64,000 nucleotides of DNA from an uncultured Paracoccaceae bacterium. Lineage in GTDB: Bacteria > Pseudomonadota > Alphaproteobacteria > Rhodobacterales > Rhodobacteraceae. The stretch is taken from the NCBI GenBank assembly GCA_947498985.1, contig CANMMF010000007.1, positions 1 through 64,000 of the forward strand. The letters are read 5' to 3'. The translations under genes and the position numbers were made by a program. Under the pieces are notes generated by a model, which had not been told where the DNA came from, did no database searches, and saw only the letters and a program-made list of their open reading frames with translations. Positions 52,654 to 61,776 of this stretch are shown here, one piece after another (position 1 is the first letter of the stretch; the number at the start of each line of letters is the position of its first letter).

Positions 52654-52950
52654 ATGATCATGCGTGTGTTTCAGGTGTCCATCCGTCCCGGCAAGGAAGA
52701 GGCGTTTGCGCGGTTCTTCCACGACACCGCCATCCCCCTGATGCGCGAGACCGAGGGCATCGTGCAGGTGCTGCCGGGGGCCGCGCGCAGCGAAAGCCCC
52801 AGCGAGTTCTGCTTTGTCATGGTCTGGAAGGATCTCGACAGTCTCAAGGCCTTTGTCGGAGAGGATTACGAAAGCCCGCATATCGCCCCGGAAGAGGCCG
52901 AACTGGTCGCCCACCGTCTGATCCGGCATTACGATCTGGTGCAGGTCTAG
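52654..52950 (+). CDS. Antibiotic-biosynthesis-monooxygenase-fold small protein
   Basis: A 98-residue dimeric alpha/beta-barrel (ABM/EthD-like) protein: MRVFQVSIRPGKEEAFARFF, VQVLPGAARS and CFVMVWKDLDSLKAFVGED. These may be cofactor-free monooxygenases or small binding proteins; the substrate is unknown. AGGAG lies 8 bases before the start at 52654. It ends overlapping the terminal bases of a broken convergent gene. Confidence 0.8.
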   Translation: MIMRVFQVSIRPGKEEAFARFFHDTAIPLMRETEGIVQVLPGAARSESPSEFCFVMVWKDLDSLKAFVGEDYESPHIAPEEAELVAHRLIRHYDLVQV

Positions 52951-53246
52951 CGGGTTCGGGTCGTATCGAAGGTTGCGGTGACCAGCCAGAACCGCGGATC
53001 CCGGTCCGGGTGGTCGCCGTCGCGCGGCTCACATCCCGAACCGTCCTCGTCCCGGTCAAGCCTGTAGATGTCCGTGCCGACCACCAGGACGGGCCCGCTC
53101 ACAAACGCCGGACCATTGCCATCTCAGCGGTCGCAATCGACATCCTTGGCGACCGGAACGCAGGACCGGGCATAATTGCTGTCAAATGCGCTCCATAGCG
53201 ACGTCGGCAGGGACAGGATCGTCGCGGTGAGGGCAAGACGGCGCAT
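52947..53246 (-). pseudogene. Excalibur-type calcium-binding secreted protein interrupted by one TGA
   Basis: From ATG at 53246 the frame gives a signal peptide (MRRLALTATILSLPTSLW) and NYARSCVPVAKDVDCDR, then a TGA (codon 41, at 53126-53124). It continues in the same frame without any further stop as DGNGPAFV, VVGTDIYRLDRDEDGSGCEP to TAG at 52947. The first and second halves together match the conserved pattern of excalibur proteins (paired Cys and DxDxDGxGCE). The TGA is therefore a single-base nonsense change (or a sequencing error). It is small and overlaps the ABM gene end on the other strand. Confidence 0.75.
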
Positions 53247-53410
53247 GAGCCTCTACCTTGGTCAACAAAAGGTAAACGGGGGTCGCGGCGGGGGATGTCA
53301 ATTCACCCTGAAGCGCCATGCAAAAAACCTTCATCAAGTTACGCTGCCTGGCATAAAGGATTTCAACGCATTACGCGATGCGCGATGTATCAGGTAACTC
53401 GTCAGGCATC

Positions 53411-55852
53411 CTAATACGGCACGCGCCATGCCCGCGTCTTTGTCTCGATCTGCGCCAGCCCCGACTCGTCCAGCAAACGCGTGACCTCCTCCTCCAGCAG
53501 CCGCTCATCGGCCAGCCCGCGCACCGGCACCCGCCCCGGTTCCAGAAAGAGCGGCGCGGCCAGCGGCGTCACGCGGGAGAGCGCCACATGGTCGATGCGG
53601 TCTCCGACCCTCGCGTGCATCTCGCGGATCCGCGCGAAATCCACCAGACCGCGCATCGCCTCTTGCTGGGTTATCTGCATCAGCAGATGGTCGGGGTCGT
53701 ATTTCAGCAGCGTGTCATACAGGATATCCGACGACATCGTCGCCTGCCGCCCGGTCTTGCGCTGCCCACCCAACTGCCGCTCGATCAGCCCGGCGATGGT
53801 GGCGCTGGCGCGAAACGTGCGTTTCATCACCGCGTTGCCCGCAAGCCAGCCGTCGAGCCCCGCCTCGAGCGCTTCGAGATCGAAAAGCGGCGCGGGATCG
53901 GTCACCCGGTCGAGCCCCCAGACCAGAGTTGCGTAATCGGTGGAGACAAAGCCCATCGGCGCCAGCCCCATCTCCTCCATCCGCTTGGTCATCAAAAGCC
54001 CCAGCGTCTGCTGCGCGTTGCGCCCGGCAAAACCGTAGACCACCATCTGCTGGCGCCCGTCATGCGGAAAGGTCTCGACCAGGAGCCGACCCGGCTCCGG
54101 CAGGCGGCTGACCTCGCGCTGCAGGGCCAGCCATTCGGCGGTATGCGGTGGCAGCTCCGGCCAGGCCCTCTGCCCGAACATGCGCAGGATGCGGTTCGAC
54201 AGCTGCGTGGAGGTGGCAAACTTGGTGCCCATGAAGGTGGCGATCTTGGGTTTGCGGCCCGGATCGCGGGTCACCTCGACCGTCAGTTCGCGCAGGCCTT
54301 CATAGCGCACGATCTGCCCGCCGATCAGGAACGTGTCGCCCTTGGTCAGCGAGGCGGCAAAGCCTTCCTCGATCTCGCCCAGCGGCTTGCCGCCGCGGCC
54401 GCGCCAGCGCACCTTGAGCGTGTCGGTGTCCTGGATCGTGCCGATATTCTGCCGGATCCGCGCCGCCGAACGCGGATCGCGCAGCTGCCAGAGCCCGTCA
54501 GGCCGCTGCATCAGCCGCTTCCACTGGTCATAGGCGCGCAGCGCATAGCCGCCGGTGGCGCAGAAATCGAGGCAGGCATCGAAGGCCGCGCGGGTGAGAT
54601 CCGCGTAAGGCCCGGCGCTGCGCATCTCCTCAAAGAGCGGCCCGGCGTCGAACGGCCCGGCGCAAGCGGCGATCAGGATGTGCTGGCAGAGCACGTCGCG
54701 CGGGCCGGGGCCTCTCGGCTCGCCATCCAGCTCATGCGCGCGCGCGGCCTCGAGCGCGGCCACACATTCCACCACCTCGAACCGGTTGGCGGGCACCAGC
54801 AGCGCCTTGCTGGGCGCGTTGTAGCGGTGGTTCGCGCGCCCGATCCGCTGCACCAGCCGCTTGACGTTTTTCGGCGCGCCGACCTGGATCACCAGGTCCA
54901 CATCGCCCCAGTCGATGCCCAGATCGAGCGAGCCGGTGCAGACAATCGCGCGCAGATCGCCGCGCACCATGGCGGCCTCGACCTTCTCGCGCTGGCTCCG
55001 GTCGAGCGAGCCGTGGTGAATGCCGATCGGCAGCGCGTCCTCATTGGCCAGCCAGAGGTTGTGGAAAAAGATCTCCGCCTGCGCGCGGGTGTTGTGAAAG
55101 ATCAGCGTGGTGCGATGCTGGCGGACCTGCTCGAGCACCGCGGCGATGCTGTATTTCGCGCCGCCGCCGGACCAGGGCGGCGCCTCTTCGGTGACCAGCA
55201 TGGAGATGTCGGGCTCCGGCCCGGGATCGGCCTCGACGATCTCGCAGGGATCGGGATGGCAGGCCAGAAACCGCGCGATGGCGCCGGGATCCTCGACCGT
55301 GGCCGAGAGACCGACCCGGCGCAGCCCGGGCGCGAGGCTCTGCAGCCGCGCCAGTGCCAGCATCAGCTGGTCGCCGCGCTTGCTCTCGGCCAGCGCGTGG
55401 ATCTCGTCGACCACCACGCGCTGCAGCCCGGCAAACATCCGCGGCGCATCCTCGTAACTGGTCAGCAAGGCGAGGCTTTCGGGCGTGGTCAGAAGGATAT
55501 GCGGCGGATCGGCGCGCTGGCGTTTCTTGCGGCTGGCGGGGGTGTCGCCGGTGCGGTCCTCGACGCGGATGGCGAGGCCCGCCTCTTCGATGGGCACGCC
55601 GAGGTTGCGCCGGATATCCGCTGCCAGCGCCTTTAACGGGCTGATATAGAGCGTGTGCAGACCGGGTGCGGGCTGCGCTCCGAGCTCCGACAGCGTCGGC
55701 AGGAACCCCGCCAGCGTCTTGCCGCCGCCGGTGGGCGCGATCAGCAGCAGCGCGGGGGCCGCGGCGCGCGCCAGCATGGCGTGCTGATGCGGATGCACCT
55801 GCCAGCCGCGGGTGGCAAACCAGGTGTTCAGGGCGTGCGGCAACTCAACCAT
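53411..55852 (-). CDS. Ligase-associated DEXH-box helicase (Lhr-type)
   Basis: An 813-residue helicase. Walker A IAPTGGGKTLAGF lies at about residue 37, then LYISPLKALAADIRR, the DEIHAL box (VVVDEIHALAESKRG), LSATVED and HHGSLDRSQREKVE, with an Lhr-like winged helix and C-terminal domain. It belongs to the 'ligase-associated DNA damage response' group. The start at 55852 (MVELPHAL) gives the usual length; the upstream in-frame sequence is antisense to a CoA-transferase gene. It should repair or process damaged DNA together with PdeM. Confidence 0.92.
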   Translation of the reverse strand: MVELPHALNTWFATRGWQVHPHQHAMLARAAAPALLLIAPTGGGKTLAGFLPTLSELGAQPAPGLHTLYISPLKALAADIRRNLGVPIEEAGLAIRVEDRTGDTPASRKKRQRADPPHILLTTPESLALLTSYEDAPRMFAGLQRVVVDEIHALAESKRGDQLMLALARLQSLAPGLRRVGLSATVEDPGAIARFLACHPDPCEIVEADPGPEPDISMLVTEEAPPWSGGGAKYSIAAVLEQVRQHRTTLIFHNTRAQAEIFFHNLWLANEDALPIGIHHGSLDRSQREKVEAAMVRGDLRAIVCTGSLDLGIDWGDVDLVIQVGAPKNVKRLVQRIGRANHRYNAPSKALLVPANRFEVVECVAALEAARAHELDGEPRGPGPRDVLCQHILIAACAGPFDAGPLFEEMRSAGPYADLTRAAFDACLDFCATGGYALRAYDQWKRLMQRPDGLWQLRDPRSAARIRQNIGTIQDTDTLKVRWRGRGGKPLGEIEEGFAASLTKGDTFLIGGQIVRYEGLRELTVEVTRDPGRKPKIATFMGTKFATSTQLSNRILRMFGQRAWPELPPHTAEWLALQREVSRLPEPGRLLVETFPHDGRQQMVVYGFAGRNAQQTLGLLMTKRMEEMGLAPMGFVSTDYATLVWGLDRVTDPAPLFDLEALEAGLDGWLAGNAVMKRTFRASATIAGLIERQLGGQRKTGRQATMSSDILYDTLLKYDPDHLLMQITQQEAMRGLVDFARIREMHARVGDRIDHVALSRVTPLAAPLFLEPGRVPVRGLADERLLEEEVTRLLDESGLAQIETKTRAWRVPY

Positions 55853-55950
55853 CCCCGAGAGGTAAGGCACTCCGGCCAAAAGCAAAACCGTCCTGGCCTT
55901 TCTTCCGGCCGGAAATCCGTCGGGATGCGTTGCCTGTGGCCCGAGCTTCG

Positions 55951-55987
55951 GAGGGGCGACGCCCCTCCCGCGCGCCGCAGGCGCGCG
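55951..55987. repeat. Tandem GC hairpins
   Basis: GAGGGGC-gac-GCCCCTC (55951-55967) is directly followed by CGCGCGCC-gca-GGCGCGCG (55969-55987). Both stems are perfect. They lie between the divergent helicase and racemase genes and resemble dispersed repeat units of GC-rich alphaproteobacteria. Confidence 0.55.
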
Positions 55988-56068
55988 CCCCCCGGCGACG
56001 CGGCACGCGGCGCAACCCCTCTTTTCATTCCCGCGCGCTTCCGGTTCAGTGGCGCAAGGGAGACCATC

Positions 56069-57148
56069 ATGCTCAGCGGCATCCGCATTCTTGAGTTCGA
56101 GGCGCTTGGGCCTGCGCCGTTTGCCGGCATGCTGCTGGCAGATCTTGGCGCCGAGGTCATCGTGATCCACCGCCCCGGCGCGCCCGACACCCCCGGCAAG
56201 GCCGAGACGTCGCTTCTGGATCGCGGCAAGCGGTCGATGACGCTCGATCTCAAATCCGACGCCGACCGCGCCACCGCGCAGGCGCTGATCCGTTCGGCGG
56301 ACGGGCTGACCGAGGGCCTGCGTCCGGGGGTGATGGAGCGGCTGGGGCTCGGCCCCGAGGTGGCGCTCGGGCTCAACCCGCGGCTGGTCTACGGGCGCAT
56401 GACCGGCTGGGGGCAGGACGGCCCGCGCGCGGCGCAAGCCGGGCACGATCTCAACTACCTGGGGCTCAGCGGCGCCTTGTTCTATGCCGGGCTGCCGGGG
56501 CAGGTGCCCGGCGTGCCACCGACGCTGCTCGGCGATATCGGCGCAGGCGCGCTCTATCTCACGGTGGGCATGCTGGCGGGGCTGCTGCGGGCACGCGAGA
56601 CCGGGCTGGGCACCGTGGTCGATGCGGCAATCGTCGATGGTGCCAGCCACATGATGGCGCTGCTCCTGTCGATGGGGCCGCACTTCTCGACCGCCACACG
56701 CGGGCGGTCGCTGCTCGACGGGCCGCATTGGTCGCGCTGCTATGCCTGCGCGGATGGCCGCCATATCTCGGTGCAATGTCTGGAGCCCAAATTCTACGCC
56801 GCGTTTCTCGAGCGCATGGGCCTCTCCGCGGATCCCGATTTCGCCGCGCAGTTCGACACCGCGCGCTGGCCGGGCCTTTCGGCGCGGCTGGAGCGCATTT
56901 TCGGGCGGCTGCCGCGCGCCCATTGGCAGGATCTCTTTGCCGGCAGCGACGCCTGCGTTGCGCCGGTGCTGAGCCCCGATGAAGCGATGGCAGATCCGCA
57001 TATCGCGGCGCGCGGGATCTGGCAGGACGGCGCCCCGGCCCCGGCGCCGCGGTTTGACGGCGCCGTCAGCAGGCCCGGGCCGCCGCCCGACCGCGGCGAC
57101 GATACCGCCGCGCTGATACATGAGCTGAAAGAGAAGGGCCTCCTGTGA
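56069..57148 (+). CDS. Alpha-methylacyl-CoA racemase-like CoA-transferase family protein
   Basis: A 359-residue CaiB/BaiF family (class III) protein. AMACR-like features are present: ADLGAEVIVIHRPG, GHDLNYLGLSG (His/Asp of the racemase base) and the second acid in LLGDIGAGALYL. It would racemise 2-methyl-branched acyl-CoA, for example bile-acid or pristane-type acyl chains; CoA transferase activity is the alternative. The start at 56069 (MLSGIRILEFE) is normal. It overlaps the nitroreductase gene by 4 bases. Confidence 0.85.
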   Translation: MLSGIRILEFEALGPAPFAGMLLADLGAEVIVIHRPGAPDTPGKAETSLLDRGKRSMTLDLKSDADRATAQALIRSADGLTEGLRPGVMERLGLGPEVALGLNPRLVYGRMTGWGQDGPRAAQAGHDLNYLGLSGALFYAGLPGQVPGVPPTLLGDIGAGALYLTVGMLAGLLRARETGLGTVVDAAIVDGASHMMALLLSMGPHFSTATRGRSLLDGPHWSRCYACADGRHISVQCLEPKFYAAFLERMGLSADPDFAAQFDTARWPGLSARLERIFGRLPRAHWQDLFAGSDACVAPVLSPDEAMADPHIAARGIWQDGAPAPAPRFDGAVSRPGPPPDRGDDTAALIHELKEKGLL

Positions 57149-57816
57149 CCGACGCCGCCGATACCCTGGGCACGATCCTGCGCGCCCGCTTTTCCTGCCG
57201 TGCCTATCTGAAAGATCCCGTCCCCCGCGCGCTCATCGATGCCGCGCTCGCGGATGCGCAGCATGTGGCGTCCTGGTGCAATTCCCAGCCCTGGCAGGTG
57301 ACCGCCTGCGGCGCGGAGGAGACCGCGCGTCTGGCCAAGGCGCTTTACGCCCATGCCACGGATGCGCGCCACCAGAGCGACGTGCCGTTCCCGGAGCGCT
57401 ACGAGGGCATCTACAAGGCGCGGCGGTCCGATTGCGGCTGGCAGCTATATGACGCGGTGGGGGTGCAAAAGGGCGACCGGGCGGCCTCGGCGGCGCAGAT
57501 GCACGAGAATTTCCGGCTTTTCGGGGCACCGAACTTCCTGCTGATCACCACACCCAAGGCATTGGGCGCTTACGGTATTCTGGATTGCGGGGCATTTGTC
57601 ACCGGCACCTTGCTGGCCTTGCAGGCGCGTGGCATCGGCAGTGTGGCCATGGCTTCGGTCGCCGGGTTTTCGCCCTTCATGCGCGACTGGTTCGCCATCG
57701 CGGAGGACCGCGACGTGCTGTGCGGCATCGCCCTGGGCTGGCCCGACCCCGATCATGCCGCCAACAGCTTCCGCACCAGCCGCGCCGATCCGGCAGAGGC
57801 TGTGGACTGGCGCTGA
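57145..57816 (+). CDS. Nitroreductase-family flavoprotein
   Basis: A 223-residue FMN-dependent oxidoreductase with a GTG start overlapping the previous stop. FMN contacts are seen in RFSCRAYLKDPV (FMN phosphate) and GIGSVAMASVAGFS. These enzymes reduce nitro compounds, quinones or enones using NAD(P)H, and the physiological substrate is unknown. Coupling to the racemase gene suggests a shared catabolic role. It converges on the aldo/keto reductase gene with 9 bases between. Confidence 0.88.
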   Translation: MTDAADTLGTILRARFSCRAYLKDPVPRALIDAALADAQHVASWCNSQPWQVTACGAEETARLAKALYAHATDARHQSDVPFPERYEGIYKARRSDCGWQLYDAVGVQKGDRAASAAQMHENFRLFGAPNFLLITTPKALGAYGILDCGAFVTGTLLALQARGIGSVAMASVAGFSPFMRDWFAIAEDRDVLCGIALGWPDPDHAANSFRTSRADPAEAVDWR

Positions 57817-57825
57817 CCGCGCGGA

Positions 57826-58764
57826 TCAGGCCTCTTCCAGACGGTCCGTGGCGGGGGGTGGTGTGGGCATCAGCGCGCAGAGCCGGGCATAGAGCGCATC
57901 CGGCATCGCGAACGACATGCCCGCCAGCGATGGTTCCAGCTGCGCCACCGAGCGTGCCGAGAGGATCGGAACCGGCGCGCTGGTGTGCTGCGCCACCCAG
58001 GCCACGGCGAGCGTCGCGGGATCGGTGCCAAGCTCCCGCGCGATGCCGCCGAGGGCTGCGGCGGCGCTGTGCATTGCCTCCTGCCCGTAGCGCGCCGCAT
58101 AGCGGTGATCGCGGCTGAGACGCCCGTCTGCCTCGGTGCCGCTGGCATATTTGCCGGTCAGCAGCCCGCCGCCCAGCGGCGAATAGGGCACCGGCAGGAT
58201 GCCTTCGGAGGCGCACATCGGCAGGATCTCGACCTCGGCCTGGCGCTTCACGAGGTTGTACATCGGCTGGATCACATCGATCCGCGTGCCGCATTGCGCG
58301 GCCACCGCCTGCGCCTTCATCACCTGCCAGGCGGCATAGTTCGACACCCCGATATAGCGGATCGCACCGGCGTTCCGCAGTTCAGCCAGCGTCGCAAACG
58401 TGTCCTCCAGCGGGGTCTCGTCGTCCCAGCGGTGCATGTATAACAGGTCTATGACGTCCATTCCCAGCCGCGTCCGGCTGGCATCGAAGGTTTTCAGGAT
58501 GTTGTCGCGGGCCGCCCCGCCGTCATAGCCAACCTTGGTGGCGACGAAGATCTCGTCGCGCTCCCTGGCGGCAAACCGGCCCAGAAGGCTTTCCGACCTG
58601 CCGTCGGTATAGGCATAGGCGGTGTCGAAATGGGCAATGCCCGCGGCGCGCGCGGCCTCGAACATCGCGCGGCTCGCGGTCTCGTCGGCGGTGCCGCCGA
58701 ACTGCATGCAACCAAAGGCGAAATCCGCGGGGCGGGCGCCCGATATCGTGTGAAGCTCTGTCAT
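57826..58764 (-). CDS. Aldo/keto reductase
   Basis: A 312-residue NADPH-dependent aldo/keto reductase. The tetrad shows Asp (FDTAYAYTD), Tyr (TAYAY), Lys (VATKVGYDG) and His (LLYMHRWDD). The end PILSARSVAQLEPSL carries the NADPH site. It acts on an unidentified aldehyde, ketone or sugar. The start at 58764 (MTELHTISG) is taken over an upstream alternative within the adjacent promoter region. Confidence 0.92.
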   Translation of the reverse strand: MTELHTISGARPADFAFGCMQFGGTADETASRAMFEAARAAGIAHFDTAYAYTDGRSESLLGRFAARERDEIFVATKVGYDGGAARDNILKTFDASRTRLGMDVIDLLYMHRWDDETPLEDTFATLAELRNAGAIRYIGVSNYAAWQVMKAQAVAAQCGTRIDVIQPMYNLVKRQAEVEILPMCASEGILPVPYSPLGGGLLTGKYASGTEADGRLSRDHRYAARYGQEAMHSAAAALGGIARELGTDPATLAVAWVAQHTSAPVPILSARSVAQLEPSLAGMSFAMPDALYARLCALMPTPPPATDRLEEA

Positions 58765-58857
58765 GACGCCACTCTGGCACGCGGCGGCTGCGGGGCCAAG
58801 AGGCTGGACAGAACGGGTTTCGGGGCGCAAGCTGACGTACAGGAAAGGAACTGTCTC

Positions 58858-59616
58858 ATGTGTCCTGCCGCCCGCCGCCGTCTTCGCGCCACTGCCTGCC
58901 TTCTCGCGGGCCTGATGCTAGGGCTGCTTACGGCACCCGCCCCGCTCGATGCCGGTCAAAGCTGCACCGAAGACGCGATGATCGTCTTTGACGGCTCGGG
59001 CTCCATGTCGCAAATCGCGCTGACGCAGATGGGCGTGCCGCGGATCTCCGAGGCGCGGCAGGCGCTAAGGCAGGTCATCCCCGAGATTGCCGCCGCGCGC
59101 AGGCTGGGTCTGGTGATCTACGGGCCCTCCGGTGACCGGATCTGCCGCAATGTGGATCTGCGCTTCGGGCCGCAATGGCGTGCGGCGCCGCGCATTCTGG
59201 ACGATGTCCGGGGGTTGCGCCCGGCGGGTGGCACGCCGCTCACCCAGGCGGTGCGCGAAGCGGCGCGGGCGCTCGACTACAAGCGCGAGCCCGGTGTGGT
59301 GGTGCTGGTGACCGACGGTGACGAGACCTGTGGCGGCGCACCCTGCCAGCTGGCGGCGGAACTTGCCGCCGAGGCGCCGGGGCTGACGGTGCATGTGATC
59401 GGCTTCAAGGTGCGCGGCAAGCGCGTGGTCATCGACCGCGACGGCCAGCCGGTCTATTCGCCGGGCGATTCCGTCGCGCAATGCCTCGCCAACCAGACCG
59501 GCGGGCAGTATTTCGGCACTGAAACCGTGCAGGAGCTGATCTCGGCCCTGCGCGTCACCCTTGGCTGCAACCTCTTCGGCGCCCTGGCGGAGGAGCCCGG
59601 GATGCGGCGGTTCTGA
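58858..59616 (+). CDS. Secreted von Willebrand factor A domain protein
   Basis: A 252-residue protein with an N-terminal signal peptide (residues 1-32) followed by a VWA domain. The MIDAS site is DGSGSMS with a later Thr (GGTPL) and Asp (VTDGDETC). Several Cys residues (around 35, 89, 157, 163) suggest disulfides in the periplasm. It probably binds a partner protein through a metal. Neighbours do not identify one. Confidence 0.85.
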   Translation: MCPAARRRLRATACLLAGLMLGLLTAPAPLDAGQSCTEDAMIVFDGSGSMSQIALTQMGVPRISEARQALRQVIPEIAAARRLGLVIYGPSGDRICRNVDLRFGPQWRAAPRILDDVRGLRPAGGTPLTQAVREAARALDYKREPGVVVLVTDGDETCGGAPCQLAAELAAEAPGLTVHVIGFKVRGKRVVIDRDGQPVYSPGDSVAQCLANQTGGQYFGTETVQELISALRVTLGCNLFGALAEEPGMRRF

Positions 59617-59690
59617 CCGCCGTCTGAACCGGCTCCAAGCCATCCCGAACCACCTGCCGCTGGTTTCGCAATATGCCCGCGCACGGAAAA

Positions 59691-59715
59691 AGGCCCCGCC
59701 GCCAGGGCGAGGCCT
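59691..59715. terminator. Bidirectional rho-independent terminator
   Basis: AGGCCCCGCC (59691-59700) and GGCGAGGCCT (59706-59715) pair at 9 of 10 positions around a 5-base loop, with an A-run on one side and CGTTTT on the other. It separates the convergent VWA and binding-protein genes. Confidence 0.8.
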
Positions 59716-59736
59716 CGTTTTCGGACTGCTGCCGGA

Positions 59737-60816
59737 TCAGTTCGGGATTTCGCCCGTCAGACCTTCGACATAGAAATCCATACCCAGCAGATCGCCATCC
59801 GCGGCGGTTTCGCCATCGGCCAGCCAGACAGAGCCGTCCTGTTTGTTGATCGGGCCGGTGAACGGGTGATACTCACCCGCCGCGATGGCGTCTTTCATGG
59901 CCAGCGCCTCTTCCTTCACATCCGCGGGCACGGCGTCGGAAATCTCGCCGATGCCCACCATGCCCGGGCCGATTCCGTCCCAGGTGTCGGTCGATTCCCA
60001 GGTGCCGTCCATGACCTTGCCGACCTGCTGGATGTAGTAGGGCGCCCAGTCGTCGATGATCGAGCTCACGCGCGGCAGCGGCGCGTATTCGCCCATGTCC
60101 GAGGCCTGACCGAAGGTGATGACATTGCCCGCCTCCTGTGCCGCCGCCTGCGGCGCGGTGGAATCGGTGTGCTGCAGGATCACGTCGGCGCCGTTCTCGA
60201 TGAGCGCGCGCGCGGCGTCGGCCTCTTTGGCCGGATCGAACCACGTATAGGCCCAGACGATGGAGAACTCGACATCCGGGTTGACCTTCTTGGCGTGCAG
60301 ATAGGCCGAGTTGATGCCCCGGATCACTTCGGGGATCGGGAAGGACGCGATGTAGCCGATCTTGTTCGACTTGGTCATCTTGCCCGCGATATGACCCTGG
60401 ATCGCGCGGCCTTCGTAAAAGCGCGCGGAATAGATCGAGACGTTGTCGGCGCGCTTGTAGCCGGTGGCATGCTCGAACTTCACATCCGGGAACTTCTCGG
60501 CCACGGCGATGGTCGGATCCATGTAGCCGAAGGAGGTCGTGAAGATGATATCGGCACCGGAAAGCGCCATCTGGGTGATCGCCCGCTCGGCATCCGCGCC
60601 TTCCGGCACGCTTTCCTGGTAGATCGTCTTGACCTTGTCGCCATACTCCGCCTCGACGGCGAGACGGCCCTTGTCATGCTCGTAGGTCCAGCCGCCATCG
60701 CCGATCGGGCCGACATAGATGAAGCCCGCGGTCACCGGCTCATGGCTTTCGGCAAAGGCAGGCGCGCCGAGGCTGAGCGCAAGTGCTGCGGTGGTGAGAA
60801 GTGTTCTTCTGTTCAT
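59737..60816 (-). CDS. BMP-family ABC transporter substrate-binding protein
   Basis: A 359-residue periplasmic binding protein with a signal peptide (ALSLGAPAFAES, cleaved near residue 22). It matches the BmpA/Med family (VGPIGDGGWTYEHDKGR, IIFTTSFGYMDPT, GYIASFPIPEVIRGINSA). The family mostly captures purine nucleosides or related ligands. It is followed downstream on the same strand by two permeases and an ATPase, which makes it the first gene of an importer set in reverse order of the strand. Confidence 0.92.
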   Translation of the reverse strand: MNRRTLLTTAALALSLGAPAFAESHEPVTAGFIYVGPIGDGGWTYEHDKGRLAVEAEYGDKVKTIYQESVPEGADAERAITQMALSGADIIFTTSFGYMDPTIAVAEKFPDVKFEHATGYKRADNVSIYSARFYEGRAIQGHIAGKMTKSNKIGYIASFPIPEVIRGINSAYLHAKKVNPDVEFSIVWAYTWFDPAKEADAARALIENGADVILQHTDSTAPQAAAQEAGNVITFGQASDMGEYAPLPRVSSIIDDWAPYYIQQVGKVMDGTWESTDTWDGIGPGMVGIGEISDAVPADVKEEALAMKDAIAAGEYHPFTGPINKQDGSVWLADGETAADGDLLGMDFYVEGLTGEIPN

Positions 60817-60852
60817 TTTGTTCCCCTGAAGGTGGTCTTTGGTTTCTTGGCC

Positions 60853-61776
60853 TCAATGCGAGGCATGGAAGGCTCGGCCAAGGCTCGCGGGTGCGCCATG
60901 CGCACCACGGGCCGAGATGATGACAAGCACAAGGATGGTTATCAGATAGGGCGAGGCGGACAAGAGGGCGACCGGCACATCGGCGCCCGCGGCCTGCAGG
61001 TTCAGTTGCAGCACCGTCACGCCGCCGAACAAATAGGCACCGATCAGCACGCGGCCCGCGCGCCAGCTGGCAAAGACCACGATGGCCAGCGCAATCCAGC
61101 CCGCGCCCGCGGTCATGCCTTCGGTCCATTGCGGCACACGCACGAGGCTCAGATACGCCCCGCCCAGACCCGCGCAGGCACCGCCGAAGAAGATCGCCAG
61201 CATGCGCACGCGCACCACCTTGTAGCCCAGCGCATGGGCGCTGTCATGGCTTTCGCCCACCGCGCGCAGGATCAGCCCCGCGCGGGTGTATTTCAGGAAG
61301 GCCCAGACCCCCGCCACCAGCGCGAGGCTGAAATAGACCATGATGTCGTGGCTGAAGAGCATCCGACCAAGCACCGGGATATCGCTCAGCATGGGGATGT
61401 CGAGCTTGGGCAGGGTGGTGGCCTTCATGCCTTCGTAAGGCTTGCCGATCAGGCTCGAGAGGCCCAGCCCCACCAGCGTGAGCCCCAGCCCTGTCGCCAC
61501 CTGATTGGACAGCAGATATTGCGTGAGCACGCCGAAGCTGAGGCTCAGCACAGCCGAAGCCAGCGCGGCGGCGGCAAAGCCCAGCAGCGGTGAGCCGGAA
61601 TTGATCGCCACGGCAAAGCCCACCACGGCGCCGGTGATCATCATGCCTTCGACCCCGAGGTTCAGAACGCCGGATTTCTCGACCACCATCTCGCCCAAGG
61701 CCGCCAGCAGAATGGGCGTGGCCGAGACCATGATCGAGGCCACCAGCAGGACGGGATTGATCGATGTCAGGTCCAT
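60853..61776 (-). CDS. BMP-type ABC transporter permease 2
   Basis: A 307-residue inner-membrane permease with about nine hydrophobic stretches and the BPD_transp_2-type core (VLNLGVEGMMITGAVVGF ... GESHDSAHALGYKVVRVR, FFGGACAGLGGAYLSL). It overlaps the stop of permease 1 by an ATGA at 61776. It pairs with permease 1 to make the channel of a nucleoside-type importer. The start at 61776 is set by the overlap. Confidence 0.92.
   Translation of the reverse strand: MDLTSINPVLLVASIMVSATPILLAALGEMVVEKSGVLNLGVEGMMITGAVVGFAVAINSGSPLLGFAAAALASAVLSLSFGVLTQYLLSNQVATGLGLTLVGLGLSSLIGKPYEGMKATTLPKLDIPMLSDIPVLGRMLFSHDIMVYFSLALVAGVWAFLKYTRAGLILRAVGESHDSAHALGYKVVRVRMLAIFFGGACAGLGGAYLSLVRVPQWTEGMTAGAGWIALAIVVFASWRAGRVLIGAYLFGGVTVLQLNLQAAGADVPVALLSASPYLITILVLVIISARGAHGAPASLGRAFHASH

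Noticed and set aside
53124-53126. TGA read as selenocysteine in the excalibur-type gene
   Set aside because: The place is not a redox motif, no hairpin of SECIS type directly follows, and the family has ordinary residues there. A nonsense change is simpler.
53378-55636. A 752-codon plus-strand frame opposite the Lhr-type helicase
   Set aside because: Antisense to a clear helicase, and its sequence shows only complementary codon bias.
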